From Apostichopus parvimensis (lineage: Eukaryota; Echinodermata; Holothuroidea; Aspidochirotida; Stichopodidae), in contig KN886237.1 of assembly GCA_000934455.1 (NCBI GenBank), forward strand, positions 87,116 through 151,115: a stretch of 64,000 nucleotides of DNA, written 5' to 3'. Of this stretch, positions 43,753-54,870 are shown piece after piece. Below the pieces are notes generated by a model. It saw only the letters and a list, made by a program, of their open reading frames with translations, did not search any database and was not told the origin of the DNA. A program made the position numbers and the translations under genes. Numbering within the stretch: position 1 is the stretch's first letter; every line of letters starts with the position of its first letter.

Positions 43753-45828
43753 AACATTCAGCTTTTAAGGCTCATCAAAGAACATTGTCAATTGCATTTC
43801 AAGCGTTTCCTACTGTAACGAGCAGTCAGCGTACAAATGTATTGTTTTATCTTTTAAGGAAGCCGAATAAAAGAAAAATGGACTGAATAGTTAATGACAT
43901 GAAGCACGTGTTACCTGCCAAGTAATTAGAAATATAGAAGATGAATATTGCAAAATTTGGCTGTATGAATCAAATTTTTGTAAAGAAGTTTCTAATGTTG
44001 TCATTAAAACCATTTTCATACCTTTTAATTGAGTGGGAAGACCGTGAAAGTTTTCTCTGATATAGTGTTTTCCAAGTAAGGTAGACATAGGAATGCTCGA
44101 ATTTTGTACAAATGATAGTTGCCCAGCAAGTGGCAGATGATCTACCCAATACCTCTGATAACATTTATAATTGGAAGTTACCTTTTTGCTAACTTTAATT
44201 TTTCTTCCTAAATGTTATTCAACGTTGTTCTGTGAATGTATTTTATCACATATTCTGATGTTTGATTTCCACACTAAGTAATTAAATACCTCATTTTTCT
44301 TGGAACTTTAATGCCATGTGGTTATTTACCTTTTATATATTTTAAGTAATTTCTTCTAACTACTTACTATTTCTTCATTGAACATAAGGCACGTTGTATA
44401 AAAAAGTATATGCATGTTAAAAAAAGTGGAAGTATGCTGATGAAAAAGCTAACCATTGTTCCAATTGTCGAATGTGCTCATTCTGTATTGGAAAGTAAAG
44501 TTCATTTTACCTTCGTCAATTTGAAATACATTTTTGTGTTCAGCGGTATGTAACCGAGAAATTGATAAATCCTTCATTTAGAACTGTCGCTGTTCCTGTT
44601 TTCAAGATTTTTTCCAAAAAATATTACTTCACTTGATTACATCATGAAGAGTTTTTATGTGTAAGGATTGCTAGTTCACTCTGCATTGACAAACATTGTT
44701 TTATATCAATTACATAATGCTGTTTTTTTTTATGAGAAACAAAGATTATGTCTTATGTTATATTGTTATCTTCATATTCTCTAAGTTTTGGTAATAACTT
44801 GTTTACAATAAAACACTCAAAAGTAAAAAAAAATGGAAAAATGGTTAATGACAGTTTTGAATAGTTAAAGGTAACGCGAAAATGCTGTAAAGTTTGATAT
44901 GAAGTTTCAGTAATACACAGAAGGGAAAATAAGGGTGTATGTCACCATTTCTTTGAACAGATTTGTAATTGCTTTACGGCAGTATTGTTAAGTTGCCTGG
45001 ATAAGGTCCTTTTTAGTATTTGGAAAGGTATGTTCGTTTCCCGATATCACGATTTAATTGAGAAATTGTATTGGTTGAGTTTTTAAGCAAGCCCATAATG
45101 GTTTTGTCTTTGTCATTTCATTTCCTCAAATATTCATGTTCAGTTAGCTAACGGATTACTTTCTCTGACAGTGCGTCAGGCAGGGCTTATGGCAAATACA
45201 GATCCTACCGGAGGCAAGGATTTGGGAGGGGGGATAACTCTACTCTCAGTAGATGCAGCTGTAAACACTTAGACAGATCGATCCACGTCTCCAAGTTATT
45301 GTGGAAGATGTTTTCAATATATCAATCTTTGTCTGTCTATATCTCTTCATAAGAGCTGAAACTTCGAGAGAATTTACAAAAGTCAATATAACGAGAACAA
45401 AAATGTTTATGATTATGATATATGTGTACGTATTACAATCTACACACACTGTACTTGTGATGAAACCAGAAAGAGGTCAGCTTCTTCTCATAAGACTTCA
45501 TCATGGCCGCAGCCGTAGCATGGCTCACATGGCATTGAGAGCGTTTTAAACCTCTGAACTATGTAACAAACACATACATTTATAAATTCACTGACTTGAT
45601 ATGACAGACGAAGACACACTGTACATCTATGATGTCATGTTATTTGCATATTATTTTTCACAATTATCTTATCACACTGCGAAGCAGTTGTTGTTTGCTT
45701 TCATCGGCTTATCGAAATGTTTACTTTCGTTTTGGCAGTGTAAAGTCTGTGTGTTATGTGGGTGGTTGAAAACACGTTGTTCTGTGTGCCTGAATTAAAG
45801 CTAACATACACTAGAGGGCGATAAAACC
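43753..45828 (+). other. 3' untranslated region and intergenic DNA of the Ig-NACHT gene
   Basis: Candidate poly(A) signals AATAAA are found at 43866-43871 (about 115 bases after the stop) and 44807-44812. Apart from these the region is AT-rich with no recognised gene. Short open frames at 45246-45798 have no domain or splice support. Confidence 0.5.
43866..43871 (+). terminator. Candidate polyadenylation signal AATAAA
   Basis: The first canonical hexamer downstream of the receptor stop codon. Its distance of about 115 bases is ordinary for animal genes. A second copy at 44807-44812 could give a longer mRNA. Confidence 0.5.
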
Positions 45829-46100
45829 ATTGTAGCCAAGTGGATAAAGGCGGTGGCATTTGAAGCAATGAGGCTTACCAATCGGAAAGTTCGGGGTTTG
45901 CTACCCCGCCGGGTCATAATAAGGTTTTTTTTTATATTTTTTTATCCAAGAGCAATCTACGGTTTTCCCATCTGAAATAACTTTCTAAAATTGAAAATTT
46001 ACCAAATTTGAGTATAAATATTGAATTAGAAGCCACCCGACGATTAATTTGTAATCCATAAGCCCTTGCGTGTTTATCCAAAATTGATAACAACTATTGC
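45829..46100 (+). mobile_element. tRNA-derived SINE, copy 2
   Basis: The head TAGCCAAGTGGATAAAGGCG matches a pol III box A, and GGTTTGCTACC (45896-45906) fits a degenerate box B after CGGAAAGTTCGG. The body shares AGAGCAATCTAC, TTTCCCATCTGAAAT and TTGTAATCCATA with copy 1. The A box is better preserved here than in copy 1. A run of T separates the tRNA-like head from the body. Confidence 0.68.
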
Positions 46101-46129
46101 TAAGTAAAGTTTTGCTTCTCACGCGACAG

Positions 46130-46245
46130 ATTTCCGAGAGTAAATAAACTTGGAAAATTTGACTAAGTGGATTCTTCAAAAAATAGACTCACGCTAAAAT
46201 CTGTTTAACATATGCAAAGTTTATCAATGGTCAAAAACAGCAATG
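46130..46245 (+). pseudogene. Relic duplicate of the post-NACHT exon
   Basis: Directly after an AG (46128-46129) the sequence aligns with receptor exon 40094-40302. Shared blocks in the same order are AACTTGGAAAA, GACT(A/C)AGT, TCAAAAA, ACTCACGCT, CTGGTTTAAAA-like, GCAAAGTTT and AATGGTCAA. The copy carries stop codons (TAA at its start) and small indels and breaks off near a LINE fragment. It is the remains of a second Ig-NACHT-type gene or a partial tandem duplication. Confidence 0.7.
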
Positions 46246-46289
46246 CTAAAATTAATTGATGGTTGAATGGAAGTCATCGATAAGGGTAA

Positions 46290-46440
46290 CAAACAGGGGC
46301 AATTAATTTTTATTTACGCAAGGCATTTGATTTAGTAGACCACGAAATAATCATAGATAAGTTGAAAGCATATAAGTTTTCCAATTCGGCAACTGCAAGG
46401 TTCGCATCTTACCTAACGTGGCGCCATACGTAGCGTTTAA
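46290..46440 (+). pseudogene. Short LINE reverse-transcriptase fragment
   Basis: The frame reads KAFDLVDHEIIIDKLKAYKF, the RT motif of CR1/jockey-type non-LTR elements (family pattern DFSKAFDxVxH). A frameshift occurs just upstream. It is followed by a repetitive stretch rich in AACGCAACG and AACGC (46420-46490). Dead fragment. Confidence 0.7.
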
Positions 46441-46893
46441 CGCAACGTATAACGCGGCCCTTAATGCAACGCCAAACGCAGCGTCTCCCCCATATGAATC
46501 AGATTCAAGGCTACAAAGTTAGAAGCTAAAAGACGGCCAATAACGTTACTCCTAAATAACTAGGCGTAATCTTTTTAAGTTCAATAGCGCAGTTTGGTTA
46601 CATTGAACATGTATCTCTCATATAATACGTGCAGATACACTGATCAGACCAACTGCCTTGCATCTTTGCTTTCATGACCTCCGCATCAGAGACTTGCACT
46701 TTCTCACAAACTGCGAGTGGAGTGTATCACGTTGACCATCTCCGCAGTGCTGTCACGTATTTGGTATTCGAACCAGTGAAACTATGTATAATTTTATTTC
46801 CCAACTATTAAAGCAATTTTTTAAGAACAAATCACTGCACTACACCAATGACGTAGAATTCAAGCTGCTTTATATTAACATATGATAATTTAA

Positions 46894-48945
46894 AGAGGCC
46901 ATGACACAAAAAAATCGAACGAATCGAGAGTAATTCCCTCAAAATCTATGATAAAATCTATTTTGAAAACTGTTCTCATCACCCTTAAAACCCCAAGCAC
47001 TAATGAATAATTACAGTTTTAAAATTCGCACCAGGAAGCAGACCTCTCAAAAACGTGATTTCCTAACAACACAGCGATGACATCATGTTAGGAACACAAG
47101 TGCTAACCAGAGACAGGATGCGCGACGATCATGCCGTCACATACACACACAATTACACTCAGTGAAAACCCACGGAATACGCTACATCTCTACAACCTTC
47201 AAGTTTTTTACAATCTTGTACAATATCTTACAAGATGCCGGTCCGTTGTGTTGTTTGGGGGATGCAGTAATGTCATGACCATTGCAATTAGCCTTCATCG
47301 ATGGCCGAAGAACGACAAACCACGGCGACTATGAACCAAGTTTGTGCAGAACACCAGGCCCGATTTCACTGGGCCAAGCCAGTACAGCTCCGTATGTAGC
47401 GAACACTTCACGGAAGCAGACTATGATCCCTCCTTTCTACTGAAAGAAGAAATGGGATCTAACGGGTCGACAGAAACGAGTTCTTCCTGGCAAGTACCCC
47501 ACATTGAAAACTCCTAAGATCAGATCGGGGAACAGGAAACCTCCAGTGTATTAAGTGGCGATCCTTTGGAGAAAGCGGGACCGAGCACTAGTAGTACTAG
47601 GTCTTTTACTACTAGTACTAGCGTTAGGCCTGCACTGAATCGCAAAAGACGAAGAGTTTCCTCGGAAAAAAGACAAAGGAAAGTGGTAATTTTTACCTGT
47701 CATGTTGTTTTTATAATTGTGCAGGCCCTGGTTCTTAATCCTATTGCAAATGTTCTTTTTTATATAAAGGTAGCCAAGGCTAGCTATACAGTACCCACCA
47801 TTACGACAATAGCAATAGGCAAGGGCTAGCATATGCCTAAGTTACTGTACTGGTACAGTTTCGTGAAGTTCACAAGTGCAATCATGTTTGGCTAACACTT
47901 TGGAAGCAGTGATTGAAAATATAGCATTACTCAATTAAGAAATGAAGAGGGCTTTTTATAGTTGTACTTTATGATAAATTCTCTGTGTACGCAGTTATAG
48001 TTGTTTGTATTGTTGGTAGGCTATATACTGTATCAGTATTTCATGCTCAGCCTATAGTATAAGACTCATTGTTTGACTTATTGAGCCCCTTAAATTTTGT
48101 AGAAATGTTACTTATTAGTACAAGAACGTCCTTAAAAGGCCTAGTATACTTGCTTTTTCATGAAGCTGAATCGTAAGTTACCATGAATAGTTACCCAATA
48201 GAACTTTATTAAAGTTAAACGAAGTTTCCTTTCCCCCTACCACTATAGGCAAGTCGGCACAACCCCGGCCAGATCCGACCCCTTTCCCATTACAGTATGT
48301 ACACGAAACTCAAGCTTGAATGGCTCCTCTTGACGATGTAAAACTTGGCACAAAAAAGGAAAAATAACTGAAGCCCGTGGTCAATGGGACCGCGAAAAAC
48401 TTTGCAACGAAGAAATCACTGTGCTATTGAATGCACATGTTATTTGGCAACTCTCAATGCAGAGACAAACATACTGTGAGATGAAAAATCCTTTGCAGTA
48501 TCAGCTGCCCACAAAAATTAACAATTTTGTTTTCAAACAATAATACAAATCATTCGTGATATTCTTAGAAAACTTGAACTCCGGTTGCCGCAATTGGTTC
48601 TGGATCCGCCATTTCACAGGAAATTTTGATTTGATATCGCACTTGTGATCGGTGTTTTGTGTAGTAACTACTAGTTTGTGTAGTAAATACTTGTCTAATG
48701 TGTACGTGTATGGTATGTTCGGAGGATCGGAAACAGCGACAACAAATCCGTGTTCCTAACATGACGTCATATGACTTCATGCGAATCGGAAAAATTTCGA
48801 GCAAACAAAGTTTCAAACTCATTCTCAATTTTAAACATAAAAAATCAGGATTTTAACTGGCAGAATGGTTGATACATTTTCTAGAGAACATTCTTTGATG
48901 GATCCCAAAAATATAGGACTTTGAAATTTTCGTGTCATGGCCACT
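46894..48945 (+). mobile_element. THAP-containing DNA transposon, deletion derivative (Kolobok-like?)
   Basis: The ends are inverted: AGAGGCCATGACACAAAAA at the left and, on the other strand, AGTGGCCATGACACGAAAA at the right (terminus at 48945). The flanks are TTAA (46890-46893) and TCAA (48946-48949), consistent with a TTAA duplication with one mutation. Inside is a THAP zinc-finger region (47235-47460) but no recognisable catalytic domain in the remaining 1.4 kb. TTAA duplications and THAP domains together point to the Kolobok superfamily. That assignment is inference. Confidence 0.6.
47235..47700 (+). pseudogene. THAP-domain transposase N-terminus, broken
   Basis: From ATG 47235 the sequence reads MPVRCVVWG, then after a one-base frameshift (extra G in the GGGGG run near 47260) GCSNV...LHRWPKNDKPRRL. 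One in-frame TGA sits where a Trp is expected, and it continues TKFVQNTRPDF, SVCSEHFTEADY. The C2CH pattern (Cys-x2-4-Cys ... Cys-x2-His) of the THAP DNA-binding domain is complete apart from these lesions. A Ser/Thr and Lys/Arg-rich linker follows to about 47700 with a donor-like GTAATT. Nonfunctional as it stands. Confidence 0.72.
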
Positions 48946-48949
48946 TCAA

Positions 48950-50169
48950 GTTTTTGTCGCTCATTTACGTTTTGCACCTTCGTTTGACCTCTGGTCTGCA
49001 ATATAACTAAACGGAAAGTATCTAGTGAGCAAATTGACTTTGAATAGAATAAAAGGCTTGTGTAATGTTATTCAGAAAAACAAAACAACGGAAAGTATGG
49101 TTTAAGTAAGTTTCATGTTTGTATAGTATTGTTCATTTTGTTTTATTTCAATCATTTGTCTGTTTTCCACGAAAGAGAAGAAAAGAAACGTGTACATCGT
49201 CAAAAGATAAGAGCAAAGATAACATTTTGTAACTGTCTTTTTATTTTGGGTTTATCCTCTTTCAATGAAACAGACTTTCGAAAGTGCATTGATTGTAAAC
49301 TAATGAAGTGAAAGACAACAGCAAGAGTAATACTGTTCAATCGTAATACTTATACATAATTGTTGAAGACTTCGTTCTGTGTCATTACATAATAGTGGCC
49401 ACTTATAACGCGCCATATCTGTCAACTTGACACTCCTGGCGCAAATAGTTAAAGGTGAAGGTTTCACATTCTAAGAGGTTATGAATTACAATATATATTG
49501 ATATCGAAGATTCAATTTGCCATATATGAAATTCACACGATGAACATAGTATTTGTGTTGTTCTAATTCTAAACGATGCATTAGGCGATTTCCTTTGTTC
49601 ATTCCGTGAATATATGTCATTGATTATTTTGCATTTATTTTGGACAGTTGTTTATTAGAAACTTTGCACAGAACTCAGTTCTGCCTTGTGGTCTAGCGGA
49701 TCCAAGGTCCAGTGACGTCAATGCCCAGCTAGCTCGAATAGGAATACGAAGGCCACCTGTTGGAGTTCTAATACTCAATGCTTATGCAATAAATATTCTT
49801 TTTGATAGACTTATTATGGATAGCCGATTAAAACATTATCATTCTAATTAAGTTAGATAAGGAATCTTTTACACCTGCAAACATGCTGCAAAGATAAATG
49901 TCGTGCTCAATACACCTCCGGTCTTTTGAAAACCTCTTGCCAATAATAACAAACTATTACTTGAATGTACGCTCTTTATATACCAAAATGGGGTTACGTG
50001 GAGATGCAATAGAATGTAATTAACATTATTGAGTTAATGAACTCCGTTGTATTGCTAAAGTTGACACATTATTTAGCTTAAATAAGTAGGTGTTTTATGT
50101 TGAATTATATTAAAACTGAATAATTGTGTAAGAGATTGATTATTTTGTAAACAATGAAGCTGCTGTTAA

Positions 50170-50170
<1 letters not shown>
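48950..50170. other. AT-rich intergenic stretch, nothing recognised
   Basis: No exon or repeat boundary was seen here on either strand. Short open frames (such as 49648-49851) show no domain or splice pattern. Confidence 0.45.

Positions 50171-50208
<38 letters not shown>
50171..50208. repeat. (TA)n microsatellite
   Basis: An uninterrupted run of about 18 TA units. Simple repeat with no associated gene. Confidence 0.9.
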
Positions 50209-50214
<6 letters not shown>

Positions 50215-50589
50215 GCCAATAATCATATAATGACGGCTAAAGGTGACAGTCTCATCTTTCAGTAAATCATTACGTTGACTTCAAGAAACTTTCCTTTAAC
50301 CCGTTTCAATGACAATAAAATCATTTTGCTTTATCATTTTCTATGGAATGAATCTGGAGTGAGGAAAGAACCAAAATTTATACCAAACATTACTCGTTGA
50401 GACGTTTATGACAATTGCGTAACTCAGTATTACTTGTAAAATGCTTTGGGTTTTCCAATAATCTTAAAACTGAATCATTTTCAAATTAATTCTTCTAACA
50501 TTTAATGTATATGTATTCCGTTCAATACCCTTTTTTTATGTTTTGGACAAAACTCAACAAAACGATATTGATATTGAGATGTTAGTTTT

Positions 50590-51290
50590 ATCTGTTGAAG
50601 TTTTTAACCATTTACAGATATATGGAAATCAGGGCAGGCAGTATTATTGAATACAACGTAATCAATCTTAGACATATTAAGTGACAGTTTATTAGAACCA
50701 ACCAGTCAAATAAAATTTAAAGTTCGTGGCTGATAGTCGTTTCAAGTCGTTTCGGACTAATGTCAGAGAATAAAATGTTTGTATCGTCCGCAAACAGTAC
50801 AAGTGAGGGATTCTGAGAGACATTAGAAAGATCAGTTACTTAAATAATAAAGAAAAGTGATCCTAGAGCATTGCTTGACCACACACGTTATGCCATTCAT
50901 GTCTGAGCCCGTTCCGTTCCAGTATCTAAAAAAGCTGAGTTTCTGGAATCTAAAACATCAAAGTTAAAATTACCCATTACAAAGCAATATTTGGTTTCTG
51001 GTGACAGGTTGCTAAAAATGGAACCATGTTATCCATAACATTTACAAAGCACCCTCAAGAGGTTGGTATATGGCATCGACATTTTTTTTGCGATTTAAGT
51101 CGAGTACTCTTGACTCAATAAAAATAATTTCGATACTACTGTTGAAAGGCGTAAGATCATGGCTATTTGTAAACTCATAGTCATTCTTTACAAAGAGAAT
51201 AACATTCCCTCCCATTTGACTTTGTTTGACTTACGTCTCATTTAAAATTTAGTCATCCAAATGGATGTGAGAAATGTTATAATTTTATAT
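50590..51290 (-). pseudogene. Decayed LINE with endonuclease-to-RT internal deletion
   Basis: On the minus strand, from high to low coordinates: the end of an APE-type endonuclease (FIESRVLDLNR, then FVMGNFNFDVLDS, the Gly-Asp-Phe-Asn-type motif with Asn in place of Asp). The sequence then jumps, within about 60 bases, to the RT active-site region (SQNPSLVLFADDTNI, then SDISPKRLE). The several hundred residues normally between them are missing, so the copy carries a large internal deletion besides frameshifts. CR1/jockey-like lineage. Confidence 0.7.
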
Positions 51291-51299
51291 GAACTGTAC

Positions 51300-52354
51300 A
51301 AGGTTGTAAATGGTTACGCTACATGTATATTATGGAAATAAACTAAAAGATCAAGTTTTGTAAAATAATGACTTTTAATACCATATATATGCTTACATAT
51401 TCTGCGTTTCTGTGCATGTATGTGAAGGGTAATTTGATTAACACTTAAATCACTACGTTCTCACTACATTGTCAATTTAGTTTGTCAAACGGAACACCAT
51501 TTTGTCATTTTCCCTATAAATCATGAAACTTACGAAGCATTATCATGTAAAGTGAAAACTCTCCATGAAGCAAAATGTTCGGGTTAGCGACGGGAAACGC
51601 AGTTCGTTTCGTAATTGATCAGATCTCGAGATGTTGAAGCACAGCCAACGTTCTCTACTTTCCCTTCATCTTCCTCATCATTGCGAGGAGAAGACAACGC
51701 TGTGATATTTCCCACACACTTTTTTTCTTCACGTGTAATACTCTCAGCGACTTGTGACTGCGTAGCTGACTCTGAGGCCGGAATCTCCACAGGATGTGAA
51801 TGCCAACGCATGCATTCAGTGTCAGCCGGTAATTAGAAAGCAATTGTCAGTTTTGGAGAGATAGGTCATTGTCAACAACTGTTTACATCGAAATCAAGGA
51901 AATATGAGCATAAAAGTAGGCAGGGCCCGAAGATGAGGGCGCAGTGCTTAAAGAGTGCAGTTTTAAACACTGTTCATTTTAAGCACTAAGGAAGCTTTAT
52001 AGCGTAACCATATAGTGATTTCCATCTTGTGTAAATATTGACTAACGTTTTAAATCAGTAATTATAGAAGCAACCGTTTGAAGCTCTCCCGATCACAAAT
52101 GCTGTTAAGGGTGACATAAAGTTCATTAAATATCTTAATTGTACATATTGAAGGTGGCTGACATCATTGCAGGTTAACCACGTATTACATGAAGGTTTAT
52201 GGTATTTCAATTATGACATACATAATTATATTGCTTTCTTAAAGGTATGCTATACTGGCTCTAGATATGCTAGATTTTCAAATATGGTAAACTGTGGTCA
52301 ACATTATTAAATACCACGGTACCACCCTAAAGAAAATTACCTTACTGGGACATG
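51300..52354. other. Intergenic DNA with one unassigned Ser/Glu-rich open frame
   Basis: At 51584-51811 on the minus strand an open frame encodes a Glu/Ser-rich peptide (SQVAESITREEKKCVG, SSPRNDEEDEGKVENVG). No domain, splice site or neighbour supports it. The rest is AT-rich and unassigned. Confidence 0.3.
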
Positions 52355-52358
52355 CAGT

Positions 52359-52460
52359 TGTAGAGAAACTAAGTCCATAAATGAAAATAGGACAAGTTAA
52401 ATCCAACTAATTTTATATATTGTAAGTACTAAAGGAAAGAAAAGAGATGTTTGCAGGCTG
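52359..52460 (-). repeat. Truncated 3' long terminal repeat
   Basis: These 102 bases match 53090-53191 at all but two positions. The match stops abruptly at GCAGGCTG, where gag-derived sequence begins. This marks the deletion breakpoint. Confidence 0.82.
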
Positions 52461-53071
52461 CAAGCGGCGAAATTTTTCACGGAAATTTTCTCTGGAAATT
52501 CCATAACTTTTTTCAATTTTGGATCTGACTGTAGCCCAGTCTTTCAACTTTAGGGAACCAATGCGAGAAAATGCTCGGGATCCTCTACCAGATAATAAAG
52601 GCTCCAATAAAAGCGACCACTCCTCTCTCGAAGAAAAACCTTGAAATTCAGCTTGATGTTCAAAAATGTCCAGAAAATGATCAATACTGCCATAAATGTT
52701 CTCTTCATATAGCACAACATTTTCAAGTTTTTTCCTTCTTGATTGAGAATTTAATTGAGTTTGCAAATGAGCAGTTGAAAATGAAGCTGGTTTGTAAATG
52801 TCTTTAAATTCAGGGACATCTTGAATTAATTGTACATAATCAGTTTTAACTTTACATTCTGATGTGTTAAATTTATTTTCAGCACAAAGTTCTTTCAATG
52901 ATTCAAGGGTATAATGCTTTACATACCCAGAGTCTGCTTGCTTTATCCAGGCCATGCTTAATTTAAGGAATTCAGGAAAACTTGACAGATAAGGTAGAAA
53001 GGTTGACGAGATGCAAAAGTATCTCAACTCAAACTTGACTTGCAGATGAAAAGTCCATACTTAAAAATTTC
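52461..53071 (-). pseudogene. gag fragment with SCAN-like capsid region
   Basis: On the minus strand the open frame holds a capsid C-terminal-like segment: HQAEFQGFSSREEWSLLLEP, LLSGRGSRAF, DWATVRSKIEKSYGI and FREKFRRLQP. This is the pattern shared by Ty3/Gypsy gag and SCAN domains. The frame then runs into the 3' LTR and stops there, so the C-terminus is an artefact of the deletion. The start is unclear because frames shift between the primer-binding site and the capsid part. Confidence 0.7.
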
Positions 53072-53089
53072 ATCCTGCCGACTACGCCA

Positions 53090-53456
53090 TGTAGAGAAAC
53101 TAAGTCCATAAATGAAAATAGGACAAGTTAACTCCAACTAATTTTATATATTGTAAGTACTGAAGGAAAGAAAAGAGATGTTTGCAGGCTGGTGTACAGG
53201 AACAGAATGAATCTTTATTCAGCAAACTATCTGTTAATCACTTGAGGTATATTACATAACAAGAATTTAATCAAATGAGAATATAAAAGGAAGTTATGCA
53301 TACTAAGGCAGGTGAAGAATAATAGAAACAAAGGGAGTATCAAAGTTGAAGCATGCAAGATTAAGAATAAACAAAGGTAAGTAAAAATATTTGAGGAAAG
53401 GTAGTATCAGCTGTCTGGAACTTTTAGAAAACAAACACAGAAAGCTGTCTGCTACA
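53090..53456 (-). repeat. 5' long terminal repeat (367 bp)
   Basis: Bounded by the inverted pentamers TGTAG and CTACA. It adjoins the primer-binding-site-like sequence on its internal side and the CAGT duplication on the outer side. Its last 102 bases recur at 52359-52460 with two mismatches. Confidence 0.8.
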
Positions 53457-53924
53457 CAGTCATCTTGTGTATTCATTTAGAATACCTGAGAACATTTTGG
53501 AGAGTATAGAACTCCAGAGTGGTACTTTTTGAATATTCTAGCAATTATGGCATGTTATAATTTGGCGCCAATACAGATTACCTTTAACTTATAGTTTTCT
53601 GTTGCGTAAATATAGTCCCTTCTGTCATTACATCCTTTTCAGTACATTTTGATATATCAGCATTAGAACGGACCAGTAGACCAGTTCAAATGTATGATTA
53701 AATTCATACCAAAAGAGAAAAGCAAAAAACAAAACAAATATATACAAATATACAGGTATGATATGATATAATTGAAACGCTTGGTCTGAAGGAATCCTCC
53801 GCTAAGAACATAATTGTAACAAGTAAAGTGATAAATTGAACACTCTAAACAACAGTGTGGTGTGGCAGTTTCCATGATAGGTGATTCAACTACAATATGT
53901 ATTATAATATGGTAGAGCCTATTG

Positions 53925-54870
53925 CGAGCTAACTGACTGGTTCCACAAAACATCTGGTGTCCGACAAGGATGTGTAATGTCAGGGTTTTTATTCCTGTTG
54001 GTCATCGACTGGATAATGAGACATGTAAATGGGGCAGAGAGAAATGGAATAAGGTGGAATTTTAACAATGTTTTAGAAGACTTAGATTTTGCTGATGATA
54101 AAGCATTTTTATCTTCTAAATTTGATCATTTTCTGAGGAAGACTACTAGAATGGTGAATGAGACAGTAAGGGTTGGATTGAAAGTAAATGTTGGTAAATG
54201 CAAGATGATGAGGTTAAATACACAGATTGAGCAGAAGTTAAAAGTCAACGATGTGGAGATTAAGGATGTTGCTGAATTTACCAACCTTTTTGGTGGTGCA
54301 ACAGAAGATATTAATTAAAGGCAGGCTGGAAAAGCTACGGCAGCATTTTTGAGCCTGACTAGAATTTGGCACCAAGGAAACATCGGGAGACAAACAATGA
54401 TCACCCTATTCAAAACCCTTGTAAGATCAGTATTGCTATATGGATGTGAGGCATGGAAGATAACTCAATTAGAAGAAAAAAATGGATACCTTCCAGTATA
54501 AATGCCTGAAGAAAATACTTAAAGTAAGCTACCCACAGAACATCAGTTATGAAGAGATGGAGAGAGTGACCAAAATGAACAGGATAAGTAATGAATCAGG
54601 AGGAGGAGATGGAACTGGCAAGGACATGTGCTGCGAAACGACAGGGCAGACAACAATTATATAGCCCTGGGATGGACCCAGAAGGTTCAAGAGCAAGAGG
54701 AAGGCCTAAAACAACATGGCGGAGGAATTTAGAGAAAGAGAGGAGGGGAGCAGGCTGGAATAGTGGAACGACGGAACGAAGCCAGGGCAGCAGCAGCGAA
54801 CAGGAAAAAGTGGAGGGAAGACATCTCGGTCTTGCGTGCCTCTTGGCACAGAGAGCGTTAAGATAAAGAT
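53925..54870 (+). pseudogene. Decayed LINE reverse transcriptase 3' part
   Basis: 5'-truncated. It begins CELTDWFHKTSGVRQGCVMS, continues LDFADDKAFLSSKFDHF (active site Phe-Ala-Asp-Asp), and then VGLKVNVGKCKMM. After stops and frameshifts come LFKTLVRSVLLYGCEAWK (54403-54460), FQYKCLKKILKVSYPQ (about 54486-54540), RRWNWQGHVLRND and GRPKTTWRRNLEKE. This is the characteristic C-terminus of an APE-type non-LTR element. It ends near TAAGATAAAGATTAAGATAA (about 54856-54880), a plausible 3' terminal repeat. At least four lesions; inactive. Confidence 0.82.

Larger units (their letters stand above)
52359..53456 (-). mobile_element. Internally deleted LTR retrotransposon with intact termini
   Basis: The element runs on the minus strand: 5' LTR 53456-53090 (starts TGTAG, ends CTACA), an 18-base primer-binding-site-like sequence TGGCGTAGTCGGCAGGAT (53089-53072), a gag fragment, then only the last 102 bases of the 3' LTR (52460-52359). 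The direct repeat CAGT flanks it on both sides (52355-52358 and 53457-53460). The two LTR copies differ at only 2 of 102 positions, so insertion was recent. The deletion removed the rest of gag, all of pol and most of the 3' LTR. Ty3/Gypsy-type is likely from the gag. Confidence 0.82.

Noticed and set aside
45829-45915. A true tRNA gene at the SINE head
   Set aside because: The acceptor stem does not pair, the B box is degenerate, and the tRNA-like part continues into a body shared with 42.6 kb, so it is a SINE head.
48565-48828. Minus-strand open frame near the right end of the THAP element
   Set aside because: No transposase motif (no recognisable acidic catalytic residues or zinc ligands) could be identified, so it is treated as non-coding interior.
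51584-51843. Glu/Ser-rich minus-strand open frame
   Set aside because: Composition is somewhat protein-like, but there is no domain, no usable donor or acceptor and no neighbour to support it.
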